From NCBI RefSeq assembly GCF_000711695.1, contig NW_013547021.1, forward strand, positions 310,001-374,000: a stretch of 64,000 bases of DNA, given 5' to 3'. The notes under the pieces were generated by a model that saw nothing but the letters and a program-made list of their open reading frames with translations, searched no databases and was not told where the DNA came from. Position 1 is the first letter of the stretch. Each line of letters opens with the position of its first letter. This DNA comes from Tilletiaria anomala UBC 951. Taxonomy: Eukaryota > Basidiomycota > Exobasidiomycetes > Georgefischeriales > Tilletiariaceae. Positions 11,553-22,545 of this stretch are shown piece by piece. The position numbers were made by a program, and so were the translations under genes.

Positions 11553-13799
11553 TTAGGCAAAGCTCGGCACTGCACCCAGATGGGGAGGCTGATTTTGCGA
11601 CTGCAACCACGTCCTCGCATGATGAGGATGCTGATGCGGATACTGGTGCTGATGCTGGTGCTGATGCCGGTGTTGGTGCTGCTGATACTGATACTGGAGC
11701 ATGTGCTGCTGCAAAGGAAGAAGATGCGGCGCTTGCTGCTGCTGATGAAGGTAAGAAGGGAAGACACCATTGATCTTGGCAAGCGCAGGGGTGACAAAAG
11801 GAAGGATGTTGCCGCTATCCTGGCGCTGATGGCACTGATGCTGATCCTCGTTGAAGGTAACCGGGTACTTAATAGGTAATGAAATGCTGGCAAAGGACGC
11901 TGGGGATTGATGATGCTGTTGGATTGGATGCAGATTAAAAGGATGCTTGTTTGTGCTCTGGACTGGTGCCAAATGAAGCGTCTGATGCGGGCCCGGGTGG
12001 TTCTGTGCCTGGCGCTGCAGATGCTGACGTGCAAGATTCTCCAAATGAGCTTGAAACCCAGGTTGCATGTAGGCCGGTGCTGCACAAGCACCATAGTTCG
12101 AGCCAGAAAGGGAGCCCTGCGAGGCGTTGCTCACGAGCGAGCCACTGCTCGTACCACTGCCGCTGCTGCTCGCACCAGCCGTGATGTTGTACATGAGCGC
12201 AGCGGCATTCATGGGATTCTGGACTTCGGCCTCCGCTTCGGTCAGAGCGCGCAGTGCTGCAGCTCGCTGGCGGCGGAGCGCTCGGCCTGCACCGCGACCT
12301 CGCGAACGCCTGCCTCGAGCGCGCGCCTTCTTGTCGCCTTGCTGCTCCTCCAATTGCTGTTGGATGGTGCTCCAATCGGTGAAGCTTCCAACGGCTTGTT
12401 CGCCAGCTAAGCTCTCTCCCGAGCCGAACGCAGCAGCTGCAGCCTTGTAGAAGCTGGCGGTACCATCTTGCATCGCAGGGCGCATGCCATAAGGCAGCGG
12501 CAAGGCAGGGTACTTGGGGGACGACTGGGGTAGGGTCCATCCCTGCTGCATGCTCAAGGACGCCTTTCCACCATGACTATTGCGCTGTCCAGAGATATTG
12601 GAAAGCGAGGGTTGCTTTGTGATTGGCTTCGCCATTCCAAGCTTGACGCCGCCGCTGACAACGGACACATTGCCTTTGTCGTAGATCTGCACAGTCTCTT
12701 TCTTCGTACCTTGTGGCAAAGGGGCAGACGCAGCACGCGTCATGACAGCGACGTAACCGGGTGGCGCAAGTGTGGCTTTGAAAGCGCCATTGGCTGTTGC
12801 GAGCACAGAGGAGATAGCAAGCTGCTGTGGGTTGGCAGGGGTTACGGTGACGTCGCCTGCTTGGTCCATTGAGTCGTCACTCATAAAGTTGAGCAGACCG
12901 AGCGAGTTGGCACATTCGACAAGCTCGTCATCGTCAGCCGATATATCGCTGAATCCACAAAGGCTACTGGCTGCGTCTTCATCGTCGCTGCTTCCAGAGT
13001 AACTGCTAAGACTGCTGGTCGTGTACGCCGAAAGGGGCTCTGAGAAAGGACTGCTGACGCAGGAGCTGCCGTTCGAAAGGCTGCGCGGTGTCATCAGGTC
13101 GGCGGGGGAATGGCTGTGATTCGATGAGCTAGACGTGTTCGTGCGCGTACGTGCAGCTGATGCGGTACAAAGGCTGGACGGTCGCTCGTGCGAACGGAGC
13201 ATGGTGAGGTTGCGGTCATCGCTGCTGCATAGCTTGACGGGCGCAGGGGTGGAACGAATGGCTTTTGACGGCAGATTGCCCCAAATAACCTTGAATTCGC
13301 CGTTAGACGCAGCGAATGGTACGGCGCTTTTGCAATCTTTGCGCATGGACACGCAGCCGGGATCGACCCAAATGATGAAGGCCGTAGGTAATAGCTGCTG
13401 CAGTGCGGATATTGGCGATTGTGCTGCGGTGACAGCGGCACGGCAAGCCTGCTGAATGGCTTCATCCGACCCATCACTCGAACCATCAGCGTGCCAAAAG
13501 AGCGCGCGTGCAGCTGAGCCACGGTCAGGCTCTTCCGGGTGCCAGATGTTGAGGTAGCGCCGGGTTAGGGACGTGGCCAAGGTGGACCTGAACGCATCTG
13601 ATGCCGCTTGCGTCCAAGCGAAGCTTGATGATGTGTCTTGTGCAAGTGCTGCGATATAGGCCGTCGCCGCAGCGATTTCTTCCAGCATGATGACGTGCAC
13701 GAGAGAAATACGACTGCAGGAATGGACTTGGTAGAGGGTCAGGATCCAGTAGTCGAGTGAGGCGCGAAGAGAAGAGCGCAGAACTTACCTCGATTTCAT
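11553..13799 (-). CDS. BTG/Tob (anti-proliferative) domain protein with Gln/His-rich tail
   Basis: The first 120 residues match the BTG/Tob fold: an opening MLEEIAAATAYIAAL like animal BTG1 (MIGEIAAAVSFIS), box A RYLNIWHPEEPDRGSAAR, and box B LLPTAFIIWVDPGCVSMRK. In animals this domain binds the Caf1/Pop2 (CNOT7/8) deadenylase and drives mRNA decay. The remaining 600 residues are Ser/Ala/Gly-rich, with a basic RARGRRSRGRGAGRALRRQR patch and a Gln/His tract of QHQHRHQHQ type near the C terminus; they are probably disordered. The main exon is uninterrupted. Start: Met at 13688 or 13700 would suffice, but a canonical intron (13788-13714, GTAAGT..CTGCAG, branch-like CTGAC) joins an 11-nt exon (13799-13789) beginning with ATG in perfect frame, giving 723 aa; I use that. 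A TATATA lies about 20 bp upstream of that ATG, so the true start is uncertain. Confidence 0.82.
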
Positions 13800-15904
13800 A
13801 CACTCTTAGTCTATATAGGCCGCAGGTTCTAGTGAAGTAGTCATGCAGCCATGCACATGGCCGGGCCAAGGAGCAGCATCGCAGCCTGCCCACCAGCAGC
13901 TATGGGCCAAGGTGTGTAAAAGAGAACCGTCGAGGGTCACGATGCTGCGATTGACTGGCATCTATGCACCTGTTTCATCTTGTCATTGTCGAACGTCTAC
14001 ACATGTACCTATGACCGCACAATCGAAGTGGAATCCATGTCTCCACAGTGGGGCGCTTTGCGCCTTGCGCTTGGCGAGCGGCGTTCGAGCAGCGGACACT
14101 GCGACAACGCATGAGAGAGTGGAGACCCGAGACCAATTTCCGCATGCCAGATCTCCCGCCAGTGGTATGTGCGGTGTGCCACTGGCCGGAGATGCCGCCT
14201 GCCTGATTGGGGATGTTAGTGGACATCGTCTGGACATCTTCCAGCTTTGGAACAAACTAAAAGAAAAGTTGAGGAGCATGCACTCCGGACTACACAGCGC
14301 GAGTTGTGCAGCGGTCGCGAGGCATGTGGGCAGCAAATACACGCACATCGCTCGCACACAACATGGCCCAATTGACACAGACACCATGCACCGGGACGAT
14401 CGAGCCGATCCAGCTTGGTACATAAGCAATGTCAGTCGAGAGCCGTCGAGAGTGATGCCGCTTTGTGCGAGACATAGAATACGATGGGGTTTTTGTTGGT
14501 TGAGCATGTCCCCTTGCAACTTCCGTTTTAGGCTACAGGCGAGGTCAGCGCAACGGTTAGCTGCTCTGTTGTTGACCAGTCGACCAGCTTTCCGCCCAGC
14601 GCGACTCTTTGGCTTCTATCGCACTACGCTGCGACGCCGTCACCTAGCGAAATGACCCCCTAACCTGTGCCAGGCGGCTCCTTGCAGCGAGACGATTCCT
14701 ATTTGATGTTCGTCTCCATTTGTTTACGTGTCTCCCTATTGCACTAGACTCTCTCCACCCATAAACACTCTGCTCTGTTTCTTCCATCATCTCATCACTC
14801 TTCCGAACTTCTGGTCTACGGATAGCCCGTATGTACTCTTAAGTACGTATGTACCTACAAACTTGGGACGTACGCTTGTGGATGGAGGTACATACATACA
14901 TGCCCCGTTTGGCCTTGGATATTGCACATTTGTTCTCCCGCCAGCCGCGCCATCATGTTGTCACATCCCTTTTGTGCGGGCTGCAGCACTCTCATTCCCG
15001 GCGCATTGACGCGATGCGATCAGTGACACGAGAGAATTGCATCATCTCATCATCGCAATATCGTTGATCGCGTTTAAGGGAGCAGTCATCAACAAATGTC
15101 ATTGCGCTTGGACGGATCATCCGAATCAGAGCGATGGCATGCGAAGGAGAGTGGAGCGAGGCCCATTCCTCAATTTCTGGATTGATTCATAGGTCAAGCA
15201 GTCAATCGCCAAGCTTCAATATTTCAAGGCTGCCTCAAGTTCCAAGATGTTCAAGCATCAATCTCAAATATAACGGGCTTAAAGAAGAGCTCATCCCCAC
15301 TTTTTGCACATTGGCTTTGTAACGCAATGGGCCTTGCGGTCTCGCAGCTGCAGAGCACACCGGCGCTGACTGCCGAGGCTGCGCTCGTTCTTTCGGGAAA
15401 AGGGAATGTGAACAATATCGATGAAGGAGAGAATCTGGTGACCCAGCTCAGTGCATATTCTGATGAGCTCGGCGTCTCTGTACAGGTCAAATCGCGCGTA
15501 TAGTACATGCTGAAGAGTCATTGGGTCAGACTTGCAAAGATGGATCAACATACATTTTCATTCAAAAAAGCAAGCAGGCGGAAACGAGAAATGGACAGGT
15601 GTGACAATCCTAAAAATGGTATGGTACTAGGTGCGCATGCGAGTATGATGAGGCGAACGGACCTTGGGCAGGAGGGGTATGCGCCCTAAACAATCACGGT
15701 TTGCATAGATAGCTCCCCTACCCCTCGCTCGACCATCTTGGAGCTCCCAAGAATGAATAGGCAAGACGTTTTGACAAGTCTGAGTTTGCTGCTTCGAATT
15801 GACTGATGATTGTTGGAGGCTTGGCGGATGGCAGTTGTTAATTATCGGTTGCGTATCGGATCTGTGATGGTATTGCGAGCCCAGCTATGCGATGCGATTG
15901 GACG
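13800..15904. other. Intergenic region between BTG-domain and HAM1-like genes
   Basis: About 2.1 kb. A TATATA (complement of 13813-13818) sits just upstream of the BTG gene. A dense cluster of GTAC/TATGTAC words occupies 14829-14901. Frames of up to 270 codons on the plus strand (from 13843) show no domain and are rich in Arg, Cys and His, as expected from chance frames. A 58-codon plus-strand frame (15327-15503) has a protein-like composition but no partner exon or homology I recognise. Confidence 0.45.
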
Positions 15905-18517
15905 TTAGTTACCCGCGGCGATCGAAAAGCCCGTCTCAGGCCCGCTCGTGACGACGCCGTTGGTGGAGTTCGAGAGGTTGCCGTTCGGCTTTGAGCTTAC
16001 TCGGCCTGAGGTCGGAAGGTTACCGACGTTCTTCGGCTCTGGCTGGTTCGAAGATACAATGCTGAACGCAGGGGAGTGCCAGTCAGGGCGGCCGGCCTGT
16101 TCAGCCTTGGCAGCGTCTGAGCGCTCGTCGATGCGGTTGACCCAGCCGCTCTTGTCACCCATGTTGGGCAGGATCGAGTTCCTCTTGCTGGTTGCCAGCT
16201 TAAAGGTACCTTTCTTCTTTGTCAGAGCATCGTCAGAGCCGACCTTCTGCTTCGCCACGTCGACTGCACTGGTCTCCGGATCCTGTTTGGATGCATCGAG
16301 TTGGTTGAACAGATCAACGAGCTCGACGTCCGCCTTCTCCAGCCCCTCAGTGATACCGCGCTCGATCGCATTCTTGATCTGCTTCTTGATCAACGACGAC
16401 GCAAGCGGCTTGAAGATCTTGATGAGCAGGTCGTGCTTGCTGTGACGGATGGCAAAGTCCATGCGGTGGACATTCGCTTTAACCTGCTTGACGGTGAAGA
16501 CATGCCTTCTCTGCTTGCCCTTCGGCACGCTGGAAGCCTCGAGGAGAACGGTGACGGTGAGGCCCTTGCCGCCAACAAGGATGTCGGCGACACCTTGGTC
16601 CTTCATCTTGGGGAAGCCAGACTTCTTGCGGATGGCGAAGTGGATGTCGCGCATGTCCGTTTGAATCTGGCTGAGCGTGATCTTGAACGAGTGCCGGTGG
16701 ACATCGCCGAGCTTGTTGAACCGCGACATCTTGAAGTAGTTGCGAGCGTCAATCTCCACAATGTTAGGCAAGAGGTTGGCAGCGTCGAGAGTGAGGTTCT
16801 CGATGACAACGTCGACGGCCTCGTCGCTGTACTCGATACGAGGAATAGGAATTAGACCGATGTGGCTCATAAGCTCGGGCAGGATAGGGTCGCGAACGTC
16901 CTTCCAGAGATGAGACTTAAAGGTTGCCTTGCCCTCTGCGTCGAGAAACAGGTCTTGGGTAAGACGTTTCCAGTCCTCGCCGAACTTTTTGTTGAGCGGG
17001 TCATTTCCCATGGCAAGGAAGAAGCTCTGAATCTCGTCAAAGAGCTGTGTGCAAATGTAAGCAAGTCAGCGGCAGCCGAAAGAAGATGATGCAACGCTTT
17101 TGTACACACCCTATCTTTGTGAGCGACATACTTGCCCTGCTCACGGCCATCGGCGGCGACGAAGAACTTCTTACCGGACTCGACGAGCTGACGAGCCTGC
17201 GTGTTGGCTTCATCCTTCATGATGAAGCCGGGCAATTGGAGACAGCTCCTTAAGAATTTGTCGAGCTTGCTGAACCAGTCCTTGAGCTCAGGGTCATTCC
17301 TGACGTCAGTGTAGATCTGGTCTATGGCGTCGACCATGGGCTGCGTAGATTTTCCATTGGCGAAACGCTCGATCAAGGTGCGGAAAGTCGCCTCGGCAGT
17401 CTGGACGTTGCCTTCAGCGCGAGCGTTGGTTGCGCTGCTCTCCACCTGGGCGGCGATTGACTTGGCGTGGCCGGTGTAGTGCTCAAAGGCAGTCAAAAAG
17501 AATTCCATCGCGTCTTGGTACTCGTGGTGACGCTGGCATTCGACCACAACCTTCTTGAGACGGTAGATGAACTGGTCCCGGCGCGCCTTGGGGAACTTCT
17601 CCTTGACATAATTCTTGGTCTTCTCGGTGTGCTCTTCGATCACCTGCTTGCGGTTTTCGGGGATCTTGTCCAAAGTGCTGGCCTTGACAGCGCCCAGGAT
17701 GTTGTTCACGTTCTCCTTGACGGGTGCATTAAGGTCGGTGGCCTTGTCTGCAGCCTCTGTGCCGTCTTCCTTGGCCTTATCAGCGGCTTCAGGCAGCTTC
17801 TTAACCTTCTTGAACGTCTGAGGAATGTCTTCGTGGAAGTGGTTGTCGGGTGCAGGGTGGTCGACCTTGGCCAGCTTCTCCTCTTCCGGGCGAGCAATGT
17901 CGGCGGCCTTGGAGGCAGCATCGGCGAAGACGTCTCGTCCAATGAGTGCAAAGTCGTTGAACAGCTTGCGCAGCTCGCCGTTGCGCAAGAAGAGCTTGAT
18001 GAGCGAGCGCAATGCCTTTCCAGCGGTCTCGGCATCATTTTGGGCGTCCTCCTTGGCGACTGGAGCCTTGACACCGACGCGGTCGGTGACATCGGCTTTG
18101 CGAGAAGCGAAGAGGAACTTCTGGAATTCCTCGTGCGAGTTCTTCTGCAGCACCATCTGGCGTGCGGTCTCGATGATTTCGCGCACATCGGCGATCAGGC
18201 GCTGACCATCAGGTGACAGCTTGGAGACGTCTATTGGGCTTTGCTGGATGGTGTACCTGAGTGCATTCTAGGCGAGCGAAAATGTCAAAGGTTAGGTATA
18301 ACGAATGCCAAGCCAGCGCACCGTTTTCCAGGTATTAACTCACATCAATTTGCTCATTGTCTGGGTAGCGCCCCTCGCGGAAGGCCTGCAGAACGCCGTA
18401 GAAGCGCATCTTGCGGTCGACGTCCGCCGCCTTCTGCTTGGGGTCGACAGCCTTGGTGACAGCATTCTTGTCGGGTGACTCAGAGATCTGTGACGTGGCC
18501 AGTGCGACCTGTGACAT
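15905..18517 (-). CDS. HAM1-like protein (HAM1 N- and C-terminal domains)
   Basis: Three exons (18517-18344, 18267-17110, 17044-15905; introns 76 and 65 nt) give 823 aa, all joins in frame. The N-terminal part (KMRFYGVLQAFREGRYPDN, LFLRNGELRKLFNDFALIGR) and the C-terminal part (DARNYFKMSRFNKLGDVHRH, IHFAIRKKSGFPKMKDQGVA, FAIRHSKHDLLIKIFKPL) match the fungal family annotated as HAM1-like N- and C-terminal domains. From memory, its C-terminal half is related to BPI/TULIP lipid-binding folds. The middle, residues 130-330, is Lys/Glu/Ala-rich and helical. There is no signal peptide or membrane segment. The last 100 residues, with Ser/Asn runs, are low complexity. The molecular function is not established; a lipid-binding or membrane-contact role is inference. 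It is unrelated to the HAM1 nucleotide pyrophosphatase of yeast. Confidence 0.85.
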
Positions 18518-20122
18518 GATGAGTACGGTTCGTGCCCGTCTCCTTGGACGAATTGTTTGAAAAGCTCAAAGCTTAAGGCATATGAAACGTGCGGGTATCT
18601 CTGGTCACACTTTCTTGCACTTGGTGTGGGGAATGCAAGTCGATGAAAAGTTCGGAAACAGGCGTTTGACTTTTATACAGGAAGGGGGGTTCAGTCGATG
18701 TGGAACCCCATTGCGATGGCCATTGCCATGGTGACTGGCTTGCTCTGCATTAAGTGCAACTTTTATCCATTCACAAACAGCAACTTTTGCTCGCCGCTGA
18801 TTTGTCTTCGCGCCGTGACCGAGTATAGACGCTGGTGGATGGCATAGCATGGCTCTGGCGATTATGGACTGCATCTGAAATTTCGGGACGTATTGGGTAT
18901 CCCCACTAGACATATGACGTAGTAGCGCATTTTCGCTTTCCGCTACTCTCGCTATGCGCAACTTTTTGAGTGAATCTAGGTTCAGTAGGCGCGAGCCGGG
19001 TCACCTTGCTCAGAAAACCGATGCAAGTCCGCCGGTCTCTCTTTTGGTCAAAATCTACACGCCCCACGTGATTGACAACTTGTGATGCGTGCAACATCTC
19101 GCAGCTGTAGGCGTAATAAATAACTGATGTGAGGTGGTCGTGAAAGGACGGTTTGAAAAAACGTCCTGCCGAGCATAGACAAGACGCCACCTCATCAGCA
19201 GGTGTGGAGCAGAAGCCGGCGGCGAGTGACACAGCCTCGGACGATCGCACAATAATACCTTTGCACCAGGCGGCCCCCAGGGCGGATGCGTCGGCTTGAA
19301 TTCGGTCATATGTACGGTATGCAGCTTTCATGGAAGGTCTGATCAAGGTGTTGCAATGTTGAGGACTACCAGGGAGGTTTAATTTGCTCCGGAGACTATG
19401 CAAAGAAGCGAGCGGCTCCGGAGCTTTACACAAAAGTTGATGAAACATTCGCCGCCAGCCTATGCATGGATTCGTGATGACTTGCAGGGGTTGAATATGT
19501 TGTCAGCTGGTAAAATATCGAAAGTTGATATTGATGAGAACCGCGTACGGACAGCCTATGGCATCAAGACCTTTTGTGCAGACTGTGGCAGCAATAGGAG
19601 AAGGCATGACGGCGGGCGCTCTCCTGGTGCCAATTCAACTCAAAGGTACTCTTGCGTGGCTATCTAAAACCCAAACCGCTCAGATATTCCGGACCCAACG
19701 AATTGCCTCTCCAGTTGTCCGTCTCCGCTCCCTATGATGTGCTGATTGTTCACCTACGAGTTCATTCACTGTTTACGAGCATTCTCAATCTCCATGAGTT
19801 CCTTTTTGCGGAATGCGCGCTCAAGCGAAGCGCGGCAGCACAATAGGCGAATCGTGAAGTCGGACACATGGATAGGTGACGAGGGTCCACTCGTATGCGA
19901 ACCCTCAACTGTCTTATCCTTACATTAACCCTTGAATGCTGTCAGATACGCAACTGCTGAACAGCCTCTTTCGCACTCTACGCAAGTTCACATTCGGGAT
20001 ATTTGACAATGAAGAAAATGCGATAATGTCCGTCTCCATGGCGTTGCTACTCATTTATTGTCCGATAGATCTACTAGCGTCATGTATACGACGCAATCGC
20101 GCTCGGCAGTGAATTCAGCACC
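18518..20122. other. Intergenic region upstream of HAM1-like gene
   Basis: About 1.6 kb. The left end is the promoter of the HAM1-like gene. A minus-strand frame of 180 codons (18906-19448) and shorter plus-strand frames around 19400-19850 carry no domain I know and no splice partner. A decayed gene begins at about 20123. Confidence 0.4.
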
Positions 20123-20786
20123 ATGGCTCCTCAGGGCAACATGCAGAGCACTACAGCGCAAGCTGAGCAGGCTTCGGGTAAGACGAAAGCTTTGACAGAC
20201 CCGAGCCTTGAGTCGCTAGTGGCGCAAGCCTAGCAAGATGTAGCCGAGGAAGGTTTATCTGATGCTACTTGCGTCATTGAGCCGATGGAGAAGGGTGGCC
20301 ATCAGCTAGGTGGGCAAGAAGTCGTTCCTGGAGGGACTAAATGACGGCATTCTTTCAAGTCCACTCAATCCTCAGCCACCGAAGAAACAGTCATGAATGA
20401 GCCCTTCATTCCAAGGAATGCAAAAGCCCCACTCGTTCACATTGAAGCAGCCAAAGATGCCAATTTCACCGAACAGGTCAAAGGCACAGCAAGTACTTTG
20501 CAGGTAGGATCACCAATAATGACAAGGAAATGACACAAGGCGCTGCAAAGCTCCGAGCGAGCTCTAAAGACGTGGGCAGTTGCATCGCTTTGTGCAACCG
20601 GGTGCAATGTTCCGAAGGCAGGTTAAGGTGAAGCGACTGTATATCAGCTTTCAAGGCGCACATCAGCGCTGCCGAGCAGCATGCTCAAGTGAAGATGGGG
20701 ATCGACGGAGCAAGAGATCGGTCCAGCATGTAGGTTGGGAGCGATCGTCATCCTCATTGCTTACGCAGTTGTAAATGCTCCAGGAT
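20123..20786 (+). pseudogene. Decayed gene, possibly CsbD-like with C-terminal membrane segment
   Basis: Starting at an ATG (MAPQGNMQSTTAQAEQ...), a protein-like sequence continues across in-frame stops near 20231 and 20341 and at least one frame change near 20500. The best segments are FTEQVKGTAS and, after the frame change, RITNNDKEMTQGAAKLRA, the kind of repeat seen in CsbD/stress proteins (KG..A..G..T.....QG.AKL). A hydrophobic stretch GAIVILIAYAVV follows, reaching the GPM1 3' end. An intron removing the first stop is possible (GTAAGA at 20178, TAG at 20233) but does not restore the downstream frame. Reading it as a host gene that has lost function is inference; the family is tentative, and a rapidly evolving real gene with unseen introns cannot be excluded. 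Confidence 0.35.
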
Positions 20787-21660
20787 TTACTCGAGAATCT
20801 TCTTATCCACCACCTTGCCCTGCTCGTCAATCTTGTAGACGATGGGTACGCCAGTGGCAAGCTCCGTGTTGACAATTTCCTCGCCAGACCTACGAAGACG
20901 AATATTCAGCTTCTGCTCGTGAGAGAATGCACAACAATGCGCGACTCACATGCCCTCCAGCTCCTTGATCATGGAACGCAAGGAGTTTCCGTGGGCAGTG
21001 ACCAGAACCGACTTGCCCTTGAGGACTTCGGGCTTGATCTTCGCCTCATAGTACGGGAGAACACGCTTGCCAGTCAGCTCCAGCGACTCGCCCCCGGGAG
21101 GGGGGACATCGTAGGAGCGGCGCCAGATGTGCACCTGCTCCTCGCCGAACTTCTTCCTGGCGTCATCTTTGTTGAGACCAGTGAGCTCGCCGTAGTCTCG
21201 TTCGTTGAGCGCCTGGTCCTGGGTGACTGGGATGCCCTCCTGGTCGATCTCCTTGAGCTGGATCGCAAGCGTGGTCTGCGCGCGTTGGAGAGCCGAGGTG
21301 AACGCCATGTCAAAGTGGGTGTAACCTCCCTCCTTGAGGTTCTTGGCTCCCTTGAGCGCCTCCTCCTTTCCCAAGTCGGTCAGCGCCGGGTCTTTCCAGC
21401 CGGTGAACTGTGGGTAACGCAAGGTAGTCTTATGAGCAGCTAAATTCTGGCTGCACATAAATTCGGCACGCACCAAGTTAAGCTTGTTCCACTCGGACTG
21501 GCCGTGGCGAGTGAGGACAAGAGTTCTGCAAGGTCGCCGAAAACATAGATCCGTACAGGTCAGGATCCGTATCACATTAACGTCAGAAATTGAGAAATAG
21601 ACGGCGAAGAGTGTGACCGGCCCTCCGACCTGACGCGCTTCGCGCCACTCACCCGACCAT
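20787..21660 (-). CDS. GPM1: 2,3-bisphosphoglycerate-dependent phosphoglycerate mutase
   Basis: Glycolytic enzyme interconverting 3- and 2-phosphoglycerate through a phosphohistidine. Four exons: 21660-21653 (only 8 nt), 21525-21474, 21407-20950 and 20889-20787; introns of 127, 66 and 60 nt, all in frame, give 206 aa. Key features are [17 protein letters not shown] with catalytic His10, [23 protein letters not shown], and AHGNSLR with the second histidine. It lacks the 25-residue insert of budding yeast Gpm1 (247 aa) and matches the shorter fission-yeast type (about 211 aa). The first exon (M-V-G) was found from GG|GTGAGT and TTGCAG|A sites and the need for an upstream Met. It should be highly expressed; its 3' end abuts a decayed gene on the other strand. 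Confidence 0.95.
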
Positions 21661-22545
21661 CTTGAGCTGAGTATATATTCGTGTGTATGTAACTGTCTAT
21701 GGGATCCGTGCTGATGGAGAGAATGCATGAAAAGGAATCGCTCTTAGTCCCACCTCAAGGAACAATAGTGAGAAGAACACGGTGAGAGGCTGCGAACTTT
21801 GGAAACGATGGCGAGCGCTGAAGCAGAGAGAAGCGGTATGTGTTGGTTGGGTATAACTCCTCACGGGCTTGGCACGCACTCTCTCGCTCTCACTCTCTCT
21901 TTTTTTCTGCCTGTGGGATTGAATCAAATCGCTGCACTGCATTCTGGGGACATTGAGATTGGGGTTGGCCCGAGCGTATCAATATATATCACGTGACTAT
22001 CTCGAAGTACGTCTCCTGATGTTCTCCAACCCAATCACGGCTGCAATTGACGTGTCCACCCTTCGCGTCTTTCTCCTCGGCAAATCTGGAAGTTCTTACA
22101 TCCAACTCACGTCGTTATCGGTACTCTGTTTCCGAGAAGGGTTCGAGCTGCGAATCAGCAGCCATATTCTGCACATTGCAAGACAACTGGACAGCCGTGA
22201 GTGCGTCAACAGGCGTCGCAATGGTAGAACGCAGCCAGCTTCATGCTCGACTGACGGTGTATCGTGCATCCCTTCGTCGTCACCAATGTCGCTGAATCAC
22301 GAGGAGATGCTGACTGGGACGGGTTATTCTCCGTATGTTTTCTGGACGCACAAACTGCGTCTTCGAAGTGCTTTGCGCTGTGACTCTAAAAGACAGTGTC
22401 CCTTGCGGGCGACGGATGTATATATGAAAGGCCGAACGATTATCCTGCATCTTGTCTCCTCCTTGATCGCACTCTGATCAACAAATCATTCGTCCCAACA
22501 ATAATCAGACGACAGAGACTAGTCTTCTGCTCAATCTCTTCCAAT
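21661..22545. other. Region between GPM1 and the alcohol dehydrogenase relic
   Basis: About 0.9 kb that would hold the GPM1 promoter and the former promoter of the dehydrogenase relic. A CT-rich tract (21880-21912) lies about 230 bp upstream of GPM1, and a TATATATT-like stretch sits just upstream of the GPM1 start. No gene seen. Confidence 0.45.

Noticed and set aside
11625-11705. GATGCTGGTGCT-type repeat array.
   Set aside because: It encodes the Gln/His tract of the BTG-domain protein on the minus strand.
13843-14655. 270-codon plus-strand open frame in an intergenic region.
   Set aside because: Cys/Arg/His-rich without hydrophobic periodicity, domain or conserved motif; composition fits a chance frame.
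15327-15503. 58-codon plus-strand frame with protein-like composition (MGLAVSQLQSTPALTAEAAL...).
   Set aside because: No homology recognised, no second exon found and no promoter feature; too little to call a gene, though blastx would be worthwhile.
17467-18216. 249-codon plus-strand open frame rich in Leu/Val.
   Set aside because: Antisense shadow of the HAM1-like gene, whose minus-strand product has clear family blocks and matching splice sites.
18906-19448. 180-codon minus-strand frame.
   Set aside because: No domain, no splice partner and mixed composition; not enough to support a gene.
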